NCBI GenBank assembly: GCA_016713245.1
Contig: JADJPM010000005.1
Span: forward strand, 558,001 to 622,000
Direction of reading: 5' to 3'
DNA length: 64,000 nucleotides
Source of the DNA: Verrucomicrobiaceae bacterium
Lineage (GTDB): Bacteria; Verrucomicrobiota; Verrucomicrobiia; Verrucomicrobiales; Verrucomicrobiaceae
Under the pieces are notes generated by a model, which saw only the letters and a list, made by a program, of their open reading frames with translations, was not told where the DNA came from and searched no databases. Position 1 is the stretch's first letter. The number at the start of each line of letters is the position of its first letter. The position numbers and the translations under genes were made by a program. Below, piece after piece: positions 36,101 through 43,503 of the stretch.

Positions 36101-37816
36101 CGTGCCGCCAGCTTGCAGCGGATCGTTGTTGTAGTTGATGGGCTTGTTGCCGCGCAGGGCAAACTCCTCGGCATCCGCCGCCATGACGAGTTTTTGGTAG
36201 TTGATCGTCGGTGTGAGCGACGGATTCATCTGATCGTCCATCCACGCCGAGAGGCCGTCGATGTAGGTGCCGCCGCCCGCGATGGCCGCGTCCACTTTGG
36301 CGCGGATCTCATTATAAAGGGCCGTCGTGCCGCCCATCGTGGCCTGGTTCATGAAACGCCAAATGTCACGCTCCAGCGCCTCGCCGGTGGGATTTGTCCA
36401 AAGCGTGCTGCCGAGAGTGGGAGCGACGAGGTTCGAGTTATTCGGGTCAAACTCCACCGAACCGGCCGCTTTGCCAAAATAGCCCCAGATTTCTTTGTCG
36501 GGGAAATTCACCGTGGTGATCGCGCAATACACCTCGCCGTCCTCCAGAGCATCGAGCATCTTTTGGTCGGTCGGGATCGTCTGCCCAGCGCGGATGTTCC
36601 AGCCCGCTCCGCTCACCTGGCCGACAGGCAACGCCTGCAGCTCCAAATCGGGCCCGATGCGGATGTAAGCCGTGTTTTGCTCCGAGGAGAGGTTGTTAAA
36701 GACCACGGAAATCGCCGCCGTGTTGTTCGCCCCGTCCACCAGCGCCGTTGCGTAACCACTCGCCGTGGAGGCCGCACCCGCCTCGCGACCCAAAAAGGCC
36801 ACATAAAGCTGCTGATTCTGCGGATCGGCCGGATTGGCATCGCAAATCGTCACCTTCGCACCGGGGCCGCCGGTCGTTTCGGTAGCTCCGGGCAGCGCCA
36901 CGGCCACTTTCAGCTCCTCCGGCACCTCTAGGACTGTGTCCGCGATGGCGACGATCTTCGCGATCTCATACGGCGAGCTGCCCCCCTCGTTCGCAGGCAG
37001 CAAGACCGTGTCCGAGGGCGTACCCGCCATCGTTGTGATCGTGAACTCGCCCGGCGTGGCGCTCGACTTCGTCGGTGCCGTCGCCCCTGGCAGGCCCGCC
37101 AGTTTGATATTCAGCGGCATCGCACCCACGCTGCGCTGCACCCGCACCGTGGCCGCCACGCCTTCTTTTTCAAAGGCATCTGTCACCCCCGGCGTCACCG
37201 TGATCGACATCAGCGACGCCAGCGTGTCCGCATCACTCGCCACACCGCCAGAGGCATTCGTGGCACTCGTGGACTGCGTGGGATCGCTGCCCAGTTCCGC
37301 CTCCGCCCAGTCGGAAAGGCCGTCACCGTCCTGATCCTGGTCCGTGACTTCGAGTTTGTAGAATTTCTTCGAGCCCGGAGGCCTCGTAATCACGATCGTC
37401 TCGCCCGGATTATCCGCCGTCGGTACCTTGTCACTGCCCGCGACGGGCTGCCAATCCACCGGAGCCGCATTCGGCATGTCCGAGGCAATGACGCGATACT
37501 TTTTCCCCTTCTCCGCATCGAAGGTGAAAATCACCGTGCCCGCCGAAACGACCGTATTGCCCACCTTTAGGCAATCCCCCGCCTTGCGAGGATCTGTGCC
37601 CGCGATGGATTCGATGATGTTCGAGCAGCCGTCGTTATCCGTGTCGTCCGTGGTCACGAGGCCCCAGCCATTATAGAGCATCTGCCACACATCGCAGAGC
37701 CCATCCGCGCCACCCTGGCCGGGAGCCGTGCTGAAATGATCCGTGCCCGCCAACCCCGCGATGGGAAGGCAGACAGCAGCAAAAGACGACAAGACGCGTG
37801 CAGAGACAAGGCGCAT
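30110..37816 (-). CDS. Giant secreted DUF1800 protein with CHRD domain and Calx-beta-like repeats
   Basis: The 2568-residue protein begins with a signal peptide (SSFAAVCLPIAGLAG). Domains in order: calcium-loop segments (about 55-80 TDNDGCSNIIESIAGTDP; about 155-175 DQDQDGDGLSDWAEAELGSD), one Calx-beta-like unit (about 200-320), a CHRD-like domain (about 334-452), and DUF1800 (from about 480, RDIWRFMNQATMGG, to about 1085, LFAPEMQ). Then comes a very long array of beta-sandwich repeats with recurring LTFTxANWNxxQTVTV and TDSYTxxLxxxP motifs, interrupted by four G-x-GYTSxPxVT repeats (about 1566-1722). The last 180 residues (VVDQMDLWLNGGS, RDRVRWCGYLMTVG) look like the end of DUF1800, so the array seems inserted into that domain. 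It is probably exported and calcium-stabilised, and paired with the DUF1501 protein. Confidence 0.9.
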   Translation of the reverse strand: MRLVSARVLSSFAAVCLPIAGLAGTDHFSTAPGQGGADGLCDVWQMLYNGWGLVTTDDTDNDGCSNIIESIAGTDPRKAGDCLKVGNTVVSAGTVIFTFDAEKGKKYRVIASDMPNAAPVDWQPVAGSDKVPTADNPGETIVITRPPGSKKFYKLEVTDQDQDGDGLSDWAEAELGSDPTQSTSATNASGGVASDADTLASLMSITVTPGVTDAFEKEGVAATVRVQRSVGAMPLNIKLAGLPGATAPTKSSATPGEFTITTMAGTPSDTVLLPANEGGSSPYEIAKIVAIADTVLEVPEELKVAVALPGATETTGGPGAKVTICDANPADPQNQQLYVAFLGREAGAASTASGYATALVDGANNTAAISVVFNNLSSEQNTAYIRIGPDLELQALPVGQVSGAGWNIRAGQTIPTDQKMLDALEDGEVYCAITTVNFPDKEIWGYFGKAAGSVEFDPNNSNLVAPTLGSTLWTNPTGEALERDIWRFMNQATMGGTTALYNEIRAKVDAAIAGGGTYIDGLSAWMDDQMNPSLTPTINYQKLVMAADAEEFALRGNKPINYNNDPLQAGGTVGVTYVNGMPVANSGSPNTNDPGGNYPQNSPNRRREWWTMVLQSQDQLRQRVAQALSEITVISERDAGVLQWHYGAANWWDMLAEGAFGKYRDLLQKVSMNPMMGIYLTSISNRATYDAGGGIIISPDENYAREIMQLFSIGLVLRHPDGSLILSNEGLPIATYDNNDISELARVFTGFSHGARHGNVRAGINGSYGSVGTTDQRISPTIYANGSGNNIWFGRQDGHRYWQAPWTTPMVVIGRQGSTVYHDFNEHRYLDTSVTPPVTVTDPTVSKWLLKNKHAQYKILPWNPTGKTDAETHAQAAQDVTLAHDVLAGRSTDATYPNYDEVSPTRPGHTNTPINISRWMIQRLVTSNPSAGYIYRVQKAYRDSNGTLGNVVKAILLDYEARSLQLADTAIAHGKVKEPMIHFAHILRQFKAFSGAPVSLLSSMETGFSDTDAPLAKYPGGELSKFGTYNLSPPSKPAAWPDGPFRFRIESLRTNLGQSPLDAPSVFNWFYPDFTVPGKLSQAGLFAPEMQTTTESAEISKINFLYGYTWMTLAPMSSTPGINGADFIFRNASATPAVRFSTNGGSTLLNWPATIQLTDANWNTGITVTMVGVNNQHISQMAYSGVRMAATATAPGYGGVAIPPTPVTFIENEPKNDQLVVSETSSGTWVHEGGVTDVINLRLASPLPPGASVDVSFASANGEVSISPTTLTFTDANWNANQPITVTATDDTDVENIGTGNDRIVITTSSTTSANYHGLVTTDVSVNVNDNDGGIGIVIAESSSFTDVSETSASTVSPLSAGMDSYTIRLASAPSASVVVTCTGNGVQVNQTATSTTFGTAYTRTFTTANWDVPQTVVVRGNNDTTGEGPHWGRVVHTVATAGGYTAGMPIPLVTTHIADDDDTIILRHTGTETRVMEGDFTDTITVALRTNPNAAVSVTLSSPQLSFSPSTIVFQPTGGSGILWNSPQTVTVTANDDFLNEGIMMGFTSDAPPVPASATAAISNFRVTGTTITNVGNGYVGVPGVSFAAPAAAVTGTGTAVLSGDGVGSVTMGSVGAGYTSAPAVTFSAPAAGTTATGTASVNASGQLSGITITNPGSGYTSAPIVTIAAPAARITATGVVKLAADGKLDSIVITNPGLGYTSTPSVTITAPQIPPVVINAMSQSSGTNYNGTTAPVLPVTVIDNDDSRIVIAESGGSTVVNENGTTDSYTIALGRRPDAGSTSTVTLVPSSTGIQVSPAGPFTFTDANWNTPVTITVTTTNDATAEPSGTATITHNITSTDPTYNRVNSPVVVVTVDDNDPALAVTQSNIFTQVKEGGTAGSGGTPNVGDTFTVGMNGRNPATGTTVTVTLVPNGQITVSPATLSFSSTDTTTKTVTVTAVNDTDVESTVHSGVIGFNVASTDSYFNGAFVPPVTVHVTDNDSVGVSIVEGGGTTQTTEGSTTTDSFTVVLTQAPTANVVLDFNGGSQSRLSTTSTVGAATTASLTFTSANWNTAQTLWTLPVDDTTAELRHLAPISVSVNASSAPEYAALPLPSITHIITDNENNTAANVVRITESSGFTSVTESSTSDTFTVVLSQQPTSNVTVTFTGDSQVSVTPSTLTFIPGTTGSGTYNVAQTVTVRAIDDAVIEPAILHWGTVTATVASADTFFDGKAVTAVNSTVYDNDGSRVSAIQSGGSTLTNENGVTDTYTLALSHAPTADVVITATANAQLSLSQSTLTFTPADWAPKTVTITAVDDAAIEAVTHNGLITHSVVSADPLYHNASVATLTVPVWDNDVASVDVTHVGGTDTVITEGGAPDSILIKLNTQPPPGTNVTLTLYPPMVFIPPPQIGKSNGYFNSDQGGSNQRDNIVIDYTESILKYRSTFYSTLAGLYGGTIPTPFPTTPSAADNIKLQKAHWAASKAVVDQMDLWLNGGSLKAKFPVLIEPHATPPSPLPPTNARQAIIEAIYAHSGGTDLPATKRYTAEGTYNAKTPPTDTFNTDIRDRVRWCGYLMTVGAPGLISH

Positions 37817-38046
37817 GGCTCGGGAGAGGTTGGTGGGTCGGGAAAGCTCTAGGCCGCAGGTTCGGCCTGATTATGAACAATATTCGCAGAATACCGGATT
37901 TGCCGTTTCCGGGTCAAGAATGATTCCAACGATCTTCGACCATTTTGAAAGATCGCCCGCCCGCCCCTTGCCACTCCTGCCCAAAACCAATCCCCAAGAA
38001 TGCCTTGCCGCCCGCGGGCTGATTGCCGCATGATTGCCACACTCGC

Positions 38047-40521
38047 ATGAAAACGCCTGCCTTCTTCCTCTTCGTATTGTTGAGCTGCCGAATCATGGCC
38101 GCCGAAGTTTCCGAAGAGGCTCGCCAAGCCTATGAGTGGTTCTCCACGCTCGGTTTTCCTGAGGTGAAGGGCGCAAAGTGGGCCGAGGTGACGCAGACCT
38201 ATGACTCCTTCATGGGCGACGAAACTGGCACCCACAAGCTGCACGGTTTCCTCATCACCGAGACGGACAAGGACTTCTTCATCCTGCTGCCGGATCTCAC
38301 CGTCAAAACGATGCCCAAAGGGGTCAGTAAGACTCCGTTTCAGATCAGAGGCACCTTTGAAGAGCGCCCTTTCCCCGCCTGGGCGGCGGAGCAGCTCAAA
38401 ACCCTGCAAAACCCGCCCAAGGATGGCTTCCGCCGCTTTGGAGACTATCTCGGAAACAAAGCTCAGGCCTTCGCCTTCTCGTATTTTTGCTGGCGACGTG
38501 GTGAAGCCGATCTCGCGGCCAAATTCTATACCGAAGCGCAGAAATTGAACGCCCACCGTGAAAAACCGCCCGCCAGCATGCTCGAAGCCCTCGAAATCGA
38601 ACTCGGCCACGCCGCCATGTGGGATGCCGTGCTGCGCATGGGTGGCGGTTCGCTTTCAGGTAGTTCCTGGGGCAGCGGTGGAAATCTCGAACCACGCGAG
38701 AAAGTCCTGGAAGCCTTCCGCCGCATCATCCGGCTCTTCCCGCGCTGCGAGCACATCGAGCGTGCCAAGGCCACAATCACCACGCTTGAGCGCATGGTCG
38801 CGGAAGATGCTAAACACCCGCCGCTGACCCAGCCTCAGCTCGACGCCCTCCCGCCGGAACCACGCATCGCCGAACTCATCTGGCGGCTGCGGGATCAAAA
38901 CGGCCATCAAATGAGCCAGCCCGGCTCCTGCGATATTTTTGACTACGACCCCAAGAACAACACCCCTGCCCACCAGCTCCTCGAAATCGGCTATCCCGCC
39001 GCTCCCGCGCTCATCGAGGCCCTCACCGATGACCGATTCTCCCGCTCCGTCGGCTTCGGACGGAATTTTTTCTTCTCCCATACCATCCTCACCATCGGCG
39101 ACTGCGCCCAACAGATCCTCAATCGCATGACCGGCCAGGATTTTTACTCCGCTGGCTCCACCTCCGGCTACATGTCCAACGAGGACAAAATGCGCACCGT
39201 GCAAACCTCCGCCCGTGCCTGGTGGGCCGACTATCAAAAGAAGGGCCTCAAACAGATGCTCGTGGACAGTCTTTCCGAAGGCAAAACCTCGCCGAATGCG
39301 CTCGTCGAGCAGTTGAAGAAGACGGACGCCTCCGCCGTGGAGACCGCGGTGCTCGCCGGTGCCGCCAAAACCCAAAATGACTGGCTGCTCCGCCAGTTCA
39401 TCGACCAGATTGCCTCTCTGAAAACACCTACAGCCACCGAGGCCTTGGTGAAGCTCATGAAAAAGCATTCGAGCGCGGAAGTGCGTCTGGGTGCCGCCGC
39501 CCGGCTGCTGAATCTGAACCATCCAGACGCCCTACCGACGGTTCTTTACGAATGGACCACTCACACGCCGCCCTCTCCCGGCAGATACGATGATGCCTTT
39601 GAGGCGATGATCGACATCCTCGCCAGTAGCGGCAGTGATCGTGCCATCCAGGCCCTCGCCAGCCGTTGGGAGGCATGCTCCACCTCACAGCGCCTCCAGA
39701 TCATCGAAGCCATCAGTACCCGCATGCGCCCCAAGCCTGAGAGCTTCAGCTTTCGCAGCGAGGTCAAGCCTCACCCGCCCTCACCAGAAGCCCTCACACG
39801 TGTCATCGAGTTGCTAGTTCATGCTTTGGAGGATACTCAGGCCCGCTACGGCACGAGCGGAGGACGTGGCGACTATGAATACAGCGATCCACGCATCTGC
39901 GATCATGCTTTGTGGGCACTGCATGAGCTGGAGGCAGCCAAATACAGCTTCAGCCCCAAAGCTGGCCGCCGCCAGCGTGACACAGAGCGCATCGCCGCTG
40001 CCAATCAATGGCGCAAAGAGCACGCCCAACCGCTGCTGCCCTTGCCACCTCCGCCCGGCCCCAAACTTCCGCCTACCGAAGCCCTCCGAATCGTCCGCGT
40101 CATCCTCGAGCCTTCCCCAAAGCCTGAATCCGATGAAACCACGAACAAGGCGAGGGCGCTCGAAGGCAGCCACTTCTCGCCAAAAACGATCCCCGAGTTG
40201 TTGGTCTGGTTTGCCCAGTCCAACCTGCCCGATGTCCAGGGACTCGACATTGAGGCGTCACGCGAAAATGACCTCACTGGCGTCGAACTCCGGCTGCGCA
40301 TCCATCCAGGCAAACCCAAGACGGAAGACTCTCCAGACTGGCAAACTAGCGTAGGCGGTCGCGGTGGAGAAAAATGGGTTGGCAGTTCCTCCGGCAGTTG
40401 CAGTCACAGTTACGTGGTCAAAGTGGACTACTGGGAAGATTTCCAAGAAGAGGTTGGCGAGGTTCTAAAACAGCCACCCGAGACAGAATTCACGCTCCAT
40501 GCCGGTCTGCGCCGCGAGTGA
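38047..40521 (+). CDS. Secreted HEAT-like repeat protein of unknown function
   Basis: I chose the ATG at 38047, which gives 824 residues beginning with a signal peptide (MKTPAFFLFVLLSCRIMAA). The first 120 residues form a compact domain with an SH3-like strand pattern (HGFLITETDKDFFILLPDLT). Long helical regions follow; residues about 400-560 look like HEAT repeats (VETAVLAGAAKTQNDWLLRQ, then TEALVKLMKKHSSAEVRLGAAARLL). A proline-rich linker (LPLPPPPGPKLPPTE) precedes a beta-rich end. No catalytic motif is recognised. Such proteins are common in Verrucomicrobia secretomes and may act as scaffolds. It appears to be a single gene between the DUF1800 gene (divergent) and pyrC. Confidence 0.8.
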   Translation: MKTPAFFLFVLLSCRIMAAEVSEEARQAYEWFSTLGFPEVKGAKWAEVTQTYDSFMGDETGTHKLHGFLITETDKDFFILLPDLTVKTMPKGVSKTPFQIRGTFEERPFPAWAAEQLKTLQNPPKDGFRRFGDYLGNKAQAFAFSYFCWRRGEADLAAKFYTEAQKLNAHREKPPASMLEALEIELGHAAMWDAVLRMGGGSLSGSSWGSGGNLEPREKVLEAFRRIIRLFPRCEHIERAKATITTLERMVAEDAKHPPLTQPQLDALPPEPRIAELIWRLRDQNGHQMSQPGSCDIFDYDPKNNTPAHQLLEIGYPAAPALIEALTDDRFSRSVGFGRNFFFSHTILTIGDCAQQILNRMTGQDFYSAGSTSGYMSNEDKMRTVQTSARAWWADYQKKGLKQMLVDSLSEGKTSPNALVEQLKKTDASAVETAVLAGAAKTQNDWLLRQFIDQIASLKTPTATEALVKLMKKHSSAEVRLGAAARLLNLNHPDALPTVLYEWTTHTPPSPGRYDDAFEAMIDILASSGSDRAIQALASRWEACSTSQRLQIIEAISTRMRPKPESFSFRSEVKPHPPSPEALTRVIELLVHALEDTQARYGTSGGRGDYEYSDPRICDHALWALHELEAAKYSFSPKAGRRQRDTERIAAANQWRKEHAQPLLPLPPPPGPKLPPTEALRIVRVILEPSPKPESDETTNKARALEGSHFSPKTIPELLVWFAQSNLPDVQGLDIEASRENDLTGVELRLRIHPGKPKTEDSPDWQTSVGGRGGEKWVGSSSGSCSHSYVVKVDYWEDFQEEVGEVLKQPPETEFTLHAGLRRE

Positions 40522-40527
40522 GCCCCA

Positions 40528-40562
40528 TTTTCAGTTTTCAGTTTCCAATTCTCAATTTCCAA
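40528..40562. repeat. Five degenerate tandem heptamers upstream of pyrC
   Basis: The units are TTTTCAG, TTTTCAG, TTTCCAA, TTCTCAA and TTTCCAA, in exact 7-base register. They occupy half of the 75-bp gap between the HEAT-like gene and pyrC. A related tract lies downstream of pyrC at 42003-42030. Confidence 0.7.
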
Positions 40563-40596
40563 TCCCCTTCGGATGTGCTCCGAGTAGTGCCCACCG

Positions 40597-41877
40597 ATGA
40601 AACGCCTCTACCGCCATGCCCAGATCGCCAGCGAAGACTCGCCAAAGCTCCAAACCGCCGATGTGCTCGTCGAAGGCGACCACATCATCGGCGTGGCTGC
40701 GAAGATCGAAAAAGCCGACGGCGCGGAGGTGATCGACTGCACGGGGCGAATCCTGATGCCCGCCATGTTTGACATCCATGTCCATGCCCGCGAGCCGGGG
40801 CAGGACGAGAAGGAAAACATCGCCACCTGCGCGGAGGCGGCCATCAACGGCGGCGTCACCGGCTTCATCATGATGCCGAACACCTCTCCCGCCATCGACA
40901 ACGCGGGCGTGGTGCGCAGCGTGCTCGAAAGCGCCCGCCGCACCCGAATCGGGGCTGGCATCTACACTTCGGGAGCCATTACCAAAGGCCGCAAAGGCGA
41001 GGAACTGGCCGGCATCGCCGGCATGAAGGCCGCCGGAGCAGTCATGCTGACCGACGATGGCTTCCCAGTGGATAACCCGCAGGTCCTCCGCCGCGCCATG
41101 GAGTATGCCCGCGAGTTTGACATCCCCATCGCCAGCCATTGCGAGGTCAAAGAGCTCAGCGGCAAAGGCTGCATGCATGAAGGGAAAATCAGCTACTCGC
41201 TCGGCCTGCCCGGCATTCCCGCCATTTCGGAGGAAATCTGCATCGCCCGCGACATCCGCCTCGCTGAATTCACCGGCGTGCATCTCAACATCCAGCATGT
41301 GAGCACCGAGCGTGGCATGGGCACCATCAAGCGTGCCAAAGACCGCGGCATCCGCGTCACCTGCGAGATCGCGCCGCATCATCTCATCTTCAATCACGAG
41401 CACATCGGCGACTACAACACGCACTACAAAATGAACCCGCCGCTGCGCACGCCGGAGGACAACGCCGCGCTGCTCCAGGGCCTCAAAGACGGCCTCTTCG
41501 ACGTCATCGCCACCGATCACGCTCCGCACACGCCCTTTGAGAAGAACCAGGACTTCGCCAGCGCCCCATTCGGCATCACTGGCCTCGAAACCGCCCTCGT
41601 TTCGCTCTACGACCGCTTCATCAGCAAAGGCCTCCTCGACTGGAGCGTCATCGTAAAACGCTACAGCGCCGAACCGCGCCGCCTCTTCAAACTCCCGCCC
41701 GTGCCAATCCAAGAAGGCGGCATCGCCGAGTTCATCGTCTTCAATCCACAGCGCACCACCACCTTCAGTCGCGACTTCATGAAGTCGAAGAGCCAGAACA
41801 CACCCTTCCTCGATCAAACGCTGCAGGGCATGGTCGAGCGTGTGATATATCGCGGTGAGGATCTTCTAGTGCGATAA
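40597..41877 (+). CDS. pyrC: Dihydroorotase
   Basis: The 426-residue protein is a class I dihydroorotase. It has the metal site DIHVHAREPGQDEKE near residue 60, MMPNTSPAIDN, HCEVKEL, IQHVSTERG, the EIAPHHLIF segment and ATDHAPHTPFEK with the catalytic Asp near residue 310. It cyclises carbamoyl aspartate in pyrimidine synthesis. The length matches stand-alone bacterial enzymes. No other pyr gene is adjacent: the upstream neighbour is a secreted protein and the next downstream gene is 396 bp away. The start at 40597 lies shortly after the heptamer tract, which may hold or disturb the promoter. Confidence 0.95.
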   Translation: MKRLYRHAQIASEDSPKLQTADVLVEGDHIIGVAAKIEKADGAEVIDCTGRILMPAMFDIHVHAREPGQDEKENIATCAEAAINGGVTGFIMMPNTSPAIDNAGVVRSVLESARRTRIGAGIYTSGAITKGRKGEELAGIAGMKAAGAVMLTDDGFPVDNPQVLRRAMEYAREFDIPIASHCEVKELSGKGCMHEGKISYSLGLPGIPAISEEICIARDIRLAEFTGVHLNIQHVSTERGMGTIKRAKDRGIRVTCEIAPHHLIFNHEHIGDYNTHYKMNPPLRTPEDNAALLQGLKDGLFDVIATDHAPHTPFEKNQDFASAPFGITGLETALVSLYDRFISKGLLDWSVIVKRYSAEPRRLFKLPPVPIQEGGIAEFIVFNPQRTTTFSRDFMKSKSQNTPFLDQTLQGMVERVIYRGEDLLVR

Positions 41878-42002
41878 AGCGAAGGGCAAAGGGCGCAGAA
41901 TCCAGACATCGTCCCCCGCCCACATCGTCACGCCTGCTCGCCGTGCTTCGCCCAGCGATGAAGGCGGGCGAAGCGTTGCGGGCGGGTCGAATCTGGCGCG
42001 TC

Positions 42003-42030
42003 GTTTCACGTTTCTGGTTCCACGTTTCCA
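42003..42030. repeat. Four degenerate tandem heptamers downstream of pyrC
   Basis: The units GTTTCAC, GTTTCTG, GTTCCAC and GTTTCCA lie in exact 7-base register. Together with the tract at 40528-40562 they bracket pyrC. Confidence 0.65.
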
Positions 42031-42062
42031 ATCGTCCCGAAACCGCGTCAGCGTCGTGGAGT

Positions 42063-42105
42063 GCGGTGGCAGAGATGCAAGGGCACCTTGCATCGACGAC
42101 ACCGC
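42063..42105. repeat. Nested palindrome, REP-like
   Basis: The inner stem GATGCAAGG (42074-42082) pairs perfectly with 42086-42094 around a 3-nt loop. The outer GCGGTG (42063-42068) pairs with CACCGC (42100-42105), with 5-nt internal loops on each side. No T-run follows, so it is not a standard terminator. Confidence 0.6.
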
Positions 42106-42273
42106 TATCGAGCGCGGGCAGAACGCCCACCCGCCTTTCTGCACCCTCCAGCATGCGACGGCTGAGCCGCGTCCAAGCTTGCCGCACCAACTTCACGACA
42201 CTGCTGCGACTTCGATAACTCCATCCAGACAACACTTGCCGCCTTCCCTGCCTCCCGCTAGCCTCTCACGATC

Positions 42274-43491
42274 ATGATCCGCGAGTTCACCATTGAGAAC
42301 TTCAAATCCATCGAAAACCTCACGCTGCCGCTGGGGCGCGTCACCGTGCTTATCGGCGAAAATGGAGCGGGGAAGAGCAATGTGCTGGAAGGGATGGCCT
42401 TCTTAGCAGCGACAGCGCAATCAAAGCTGAACGCTGAGTTTCTTCACTCGCGAGGAGTTCGAGCAGCCCCAGGACCGCTGCCTTTGTCGGCATTCAAGGG
42501 GACAAAAACAGGTTGGCGAAGGCACTCATTCTACGCCGGGGCCACAGCTCACGGCACCAAGGCCAATTGCGCATTCATAATCTGTGGGGAAAACACAGAC
42601 GAAGGGACTAACCACGATTGGGCAGCAAGCGCCGGTAAACCAAGAGAAGACCAAACGGAGGTCATTGGATTAAGCCTGACTCATGAAGAGCTGAAAAAAA
42701 TTCTGGAAGTAGCCTCCAAGCTCGAAGGTAAAAAGATCAGCCTGAAAAAACAACCGGACTTGCATTTTCTTCAGGCAGTTGGGCAATCTCAGTTGGCATA
42801 CGCCAACGAGCTTCGCAGGGCAGCGAAGCTGTTTCCCACCCCCTTCGTCATCTACTCCCCCGAAAACACCGCCCTGCGCACTTTCGAGGCCGAGGGCCAG
42901 ATGAGACCGCTTGGAGTCCGTGGAGAGGGCCTTTTCAAGCTCGTGCAGCACTTCGCCGAGCATCAGCCAGCCAAGTTCAAACTCCTGCGCAAGGAGTTGA
43001 AGCTCTTCGACTGGTTTGAGGACTTCGCGATCCCGAAGCGGCTTGGCATCGGCGAATCCCGGTTGGAGATCAAAGACCGCTTTCTGGCGGCGAAACGCCT
43101 GCTCGACCAGCGCAGCGCCAACGAAGGCTTCCTGTTCCTGCTTTTCTATCTCTGCCTCTTCCTCAGCCCGCAGACGCCGAAGTTCTTCGCCATCGACAAC
43201 ATCGACGCCTCGCTCAATCCGAAGCTGTGCGCCGAGATGATGCGGCGGCTCGTGGCCCTGGCGAAGCAGGAAGACAAGCAGGTCATCATCACCACGCACA
43301 ATCCTGCTATCCTTGATGGTTTGGACCTCACGGACAAGGAACAGCTCCTCTACGCTGTGCAGCGCGACTCCAAAGGCCGCACCTCCGCCCAGCGCATCGC
43401 CGCCCCGAAGCCGCAGCGCGGCGAGTCTGCGCTCAAACTCTCCCACGCCTACTTGCGCGGCCTGCTGGGCGGCGTGCCAAAGAACTTCTGA
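42274..43491 (+). CDS. AAA family ATPase of the OLD/SMC-like (ABC-type) group
   Basis: The 405-residue protein begins directly with the ABC-type fold (IREFTIENFKSIENLTLPL). The Walker A motif IGENGAGKSN is at 28-36, the signature-like and Walker B region FFAIDNIDASLNPKL near residue 305, and the H-loop VIITTHNPAILDGLDL near residue 340. The region between is helical and much shorter than SMC coiled coils. Such ATPases are found in OLD, RloA, AbiL and PARIS-type defence proteins and in DNA repair. The gene ends 12 bp before a gene with a TOPRIM-like start, and the two are probably translated together. Walker B reads DNID, a pattern of this ATPase subgroup. Specific function is inferred from the pairing. 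Confidence 0.88.
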   Translation: MIREFTIENFKSIENLTLPLGRVTVLIGENGAGKSNVLEGMAFLAATAQSKLNAEFLHSRGVRAAPGPLPLSAFKGTKTGWRRHSFYAGATAHGTKANCAFIICGENTDEGTNHDWAASAGKPREDQTEVIGLSLTHEELKKILEVASKLEGKKISLKKQPDLHFLQAVGQSQLAYANELRRAAKLFPTPFVIYSPENTALRTFEAEGQMRPLGVRGEGLFKLVQHFAEHQPAKFKLLRKELKLFDWFEDFAIPKRLGIGESRLEIKDRFLAAKRLLDQRSANEGFLFLLFYLCLFLSPQTPKFFAIDNIDASLNPKLCAEMMRRLVALAKQEDKQVIITTHNPAILDGLDLTDKEQLLYAVQRDSKGRTSAQRIAAPKPQRGESALKLSHAYLRGLLGGVPKNF

Positions 43492-43503
43492 CCCGCCACC
43501 ACC

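Larger units (their letters stand above)
41878..42273. other. Intergenic region with heptamer tract and nested palindrome
   Basis: I see no gene in these 396 bases. The region holds a four-unit heptamer tract (42003-42030) and a nested perfect palindrome (42063-42105). The rest is GC-rich with short direct repeats of GGGCG type. It separates pyrC from the ATPase/TOPRIM gene pair, whose promoter probably lies close to 42274. Confidence 0.55.

Noticed and set aside
30113..36931. Plus-strand frames of 396, 602 and 613 residues opposite the DUF1800 gene
   Set aside because: Antisense to a continuous 2568-residue frame with clear domains; their translations are Gly/Asp/Arg-rich reverse shadows of the repeats.
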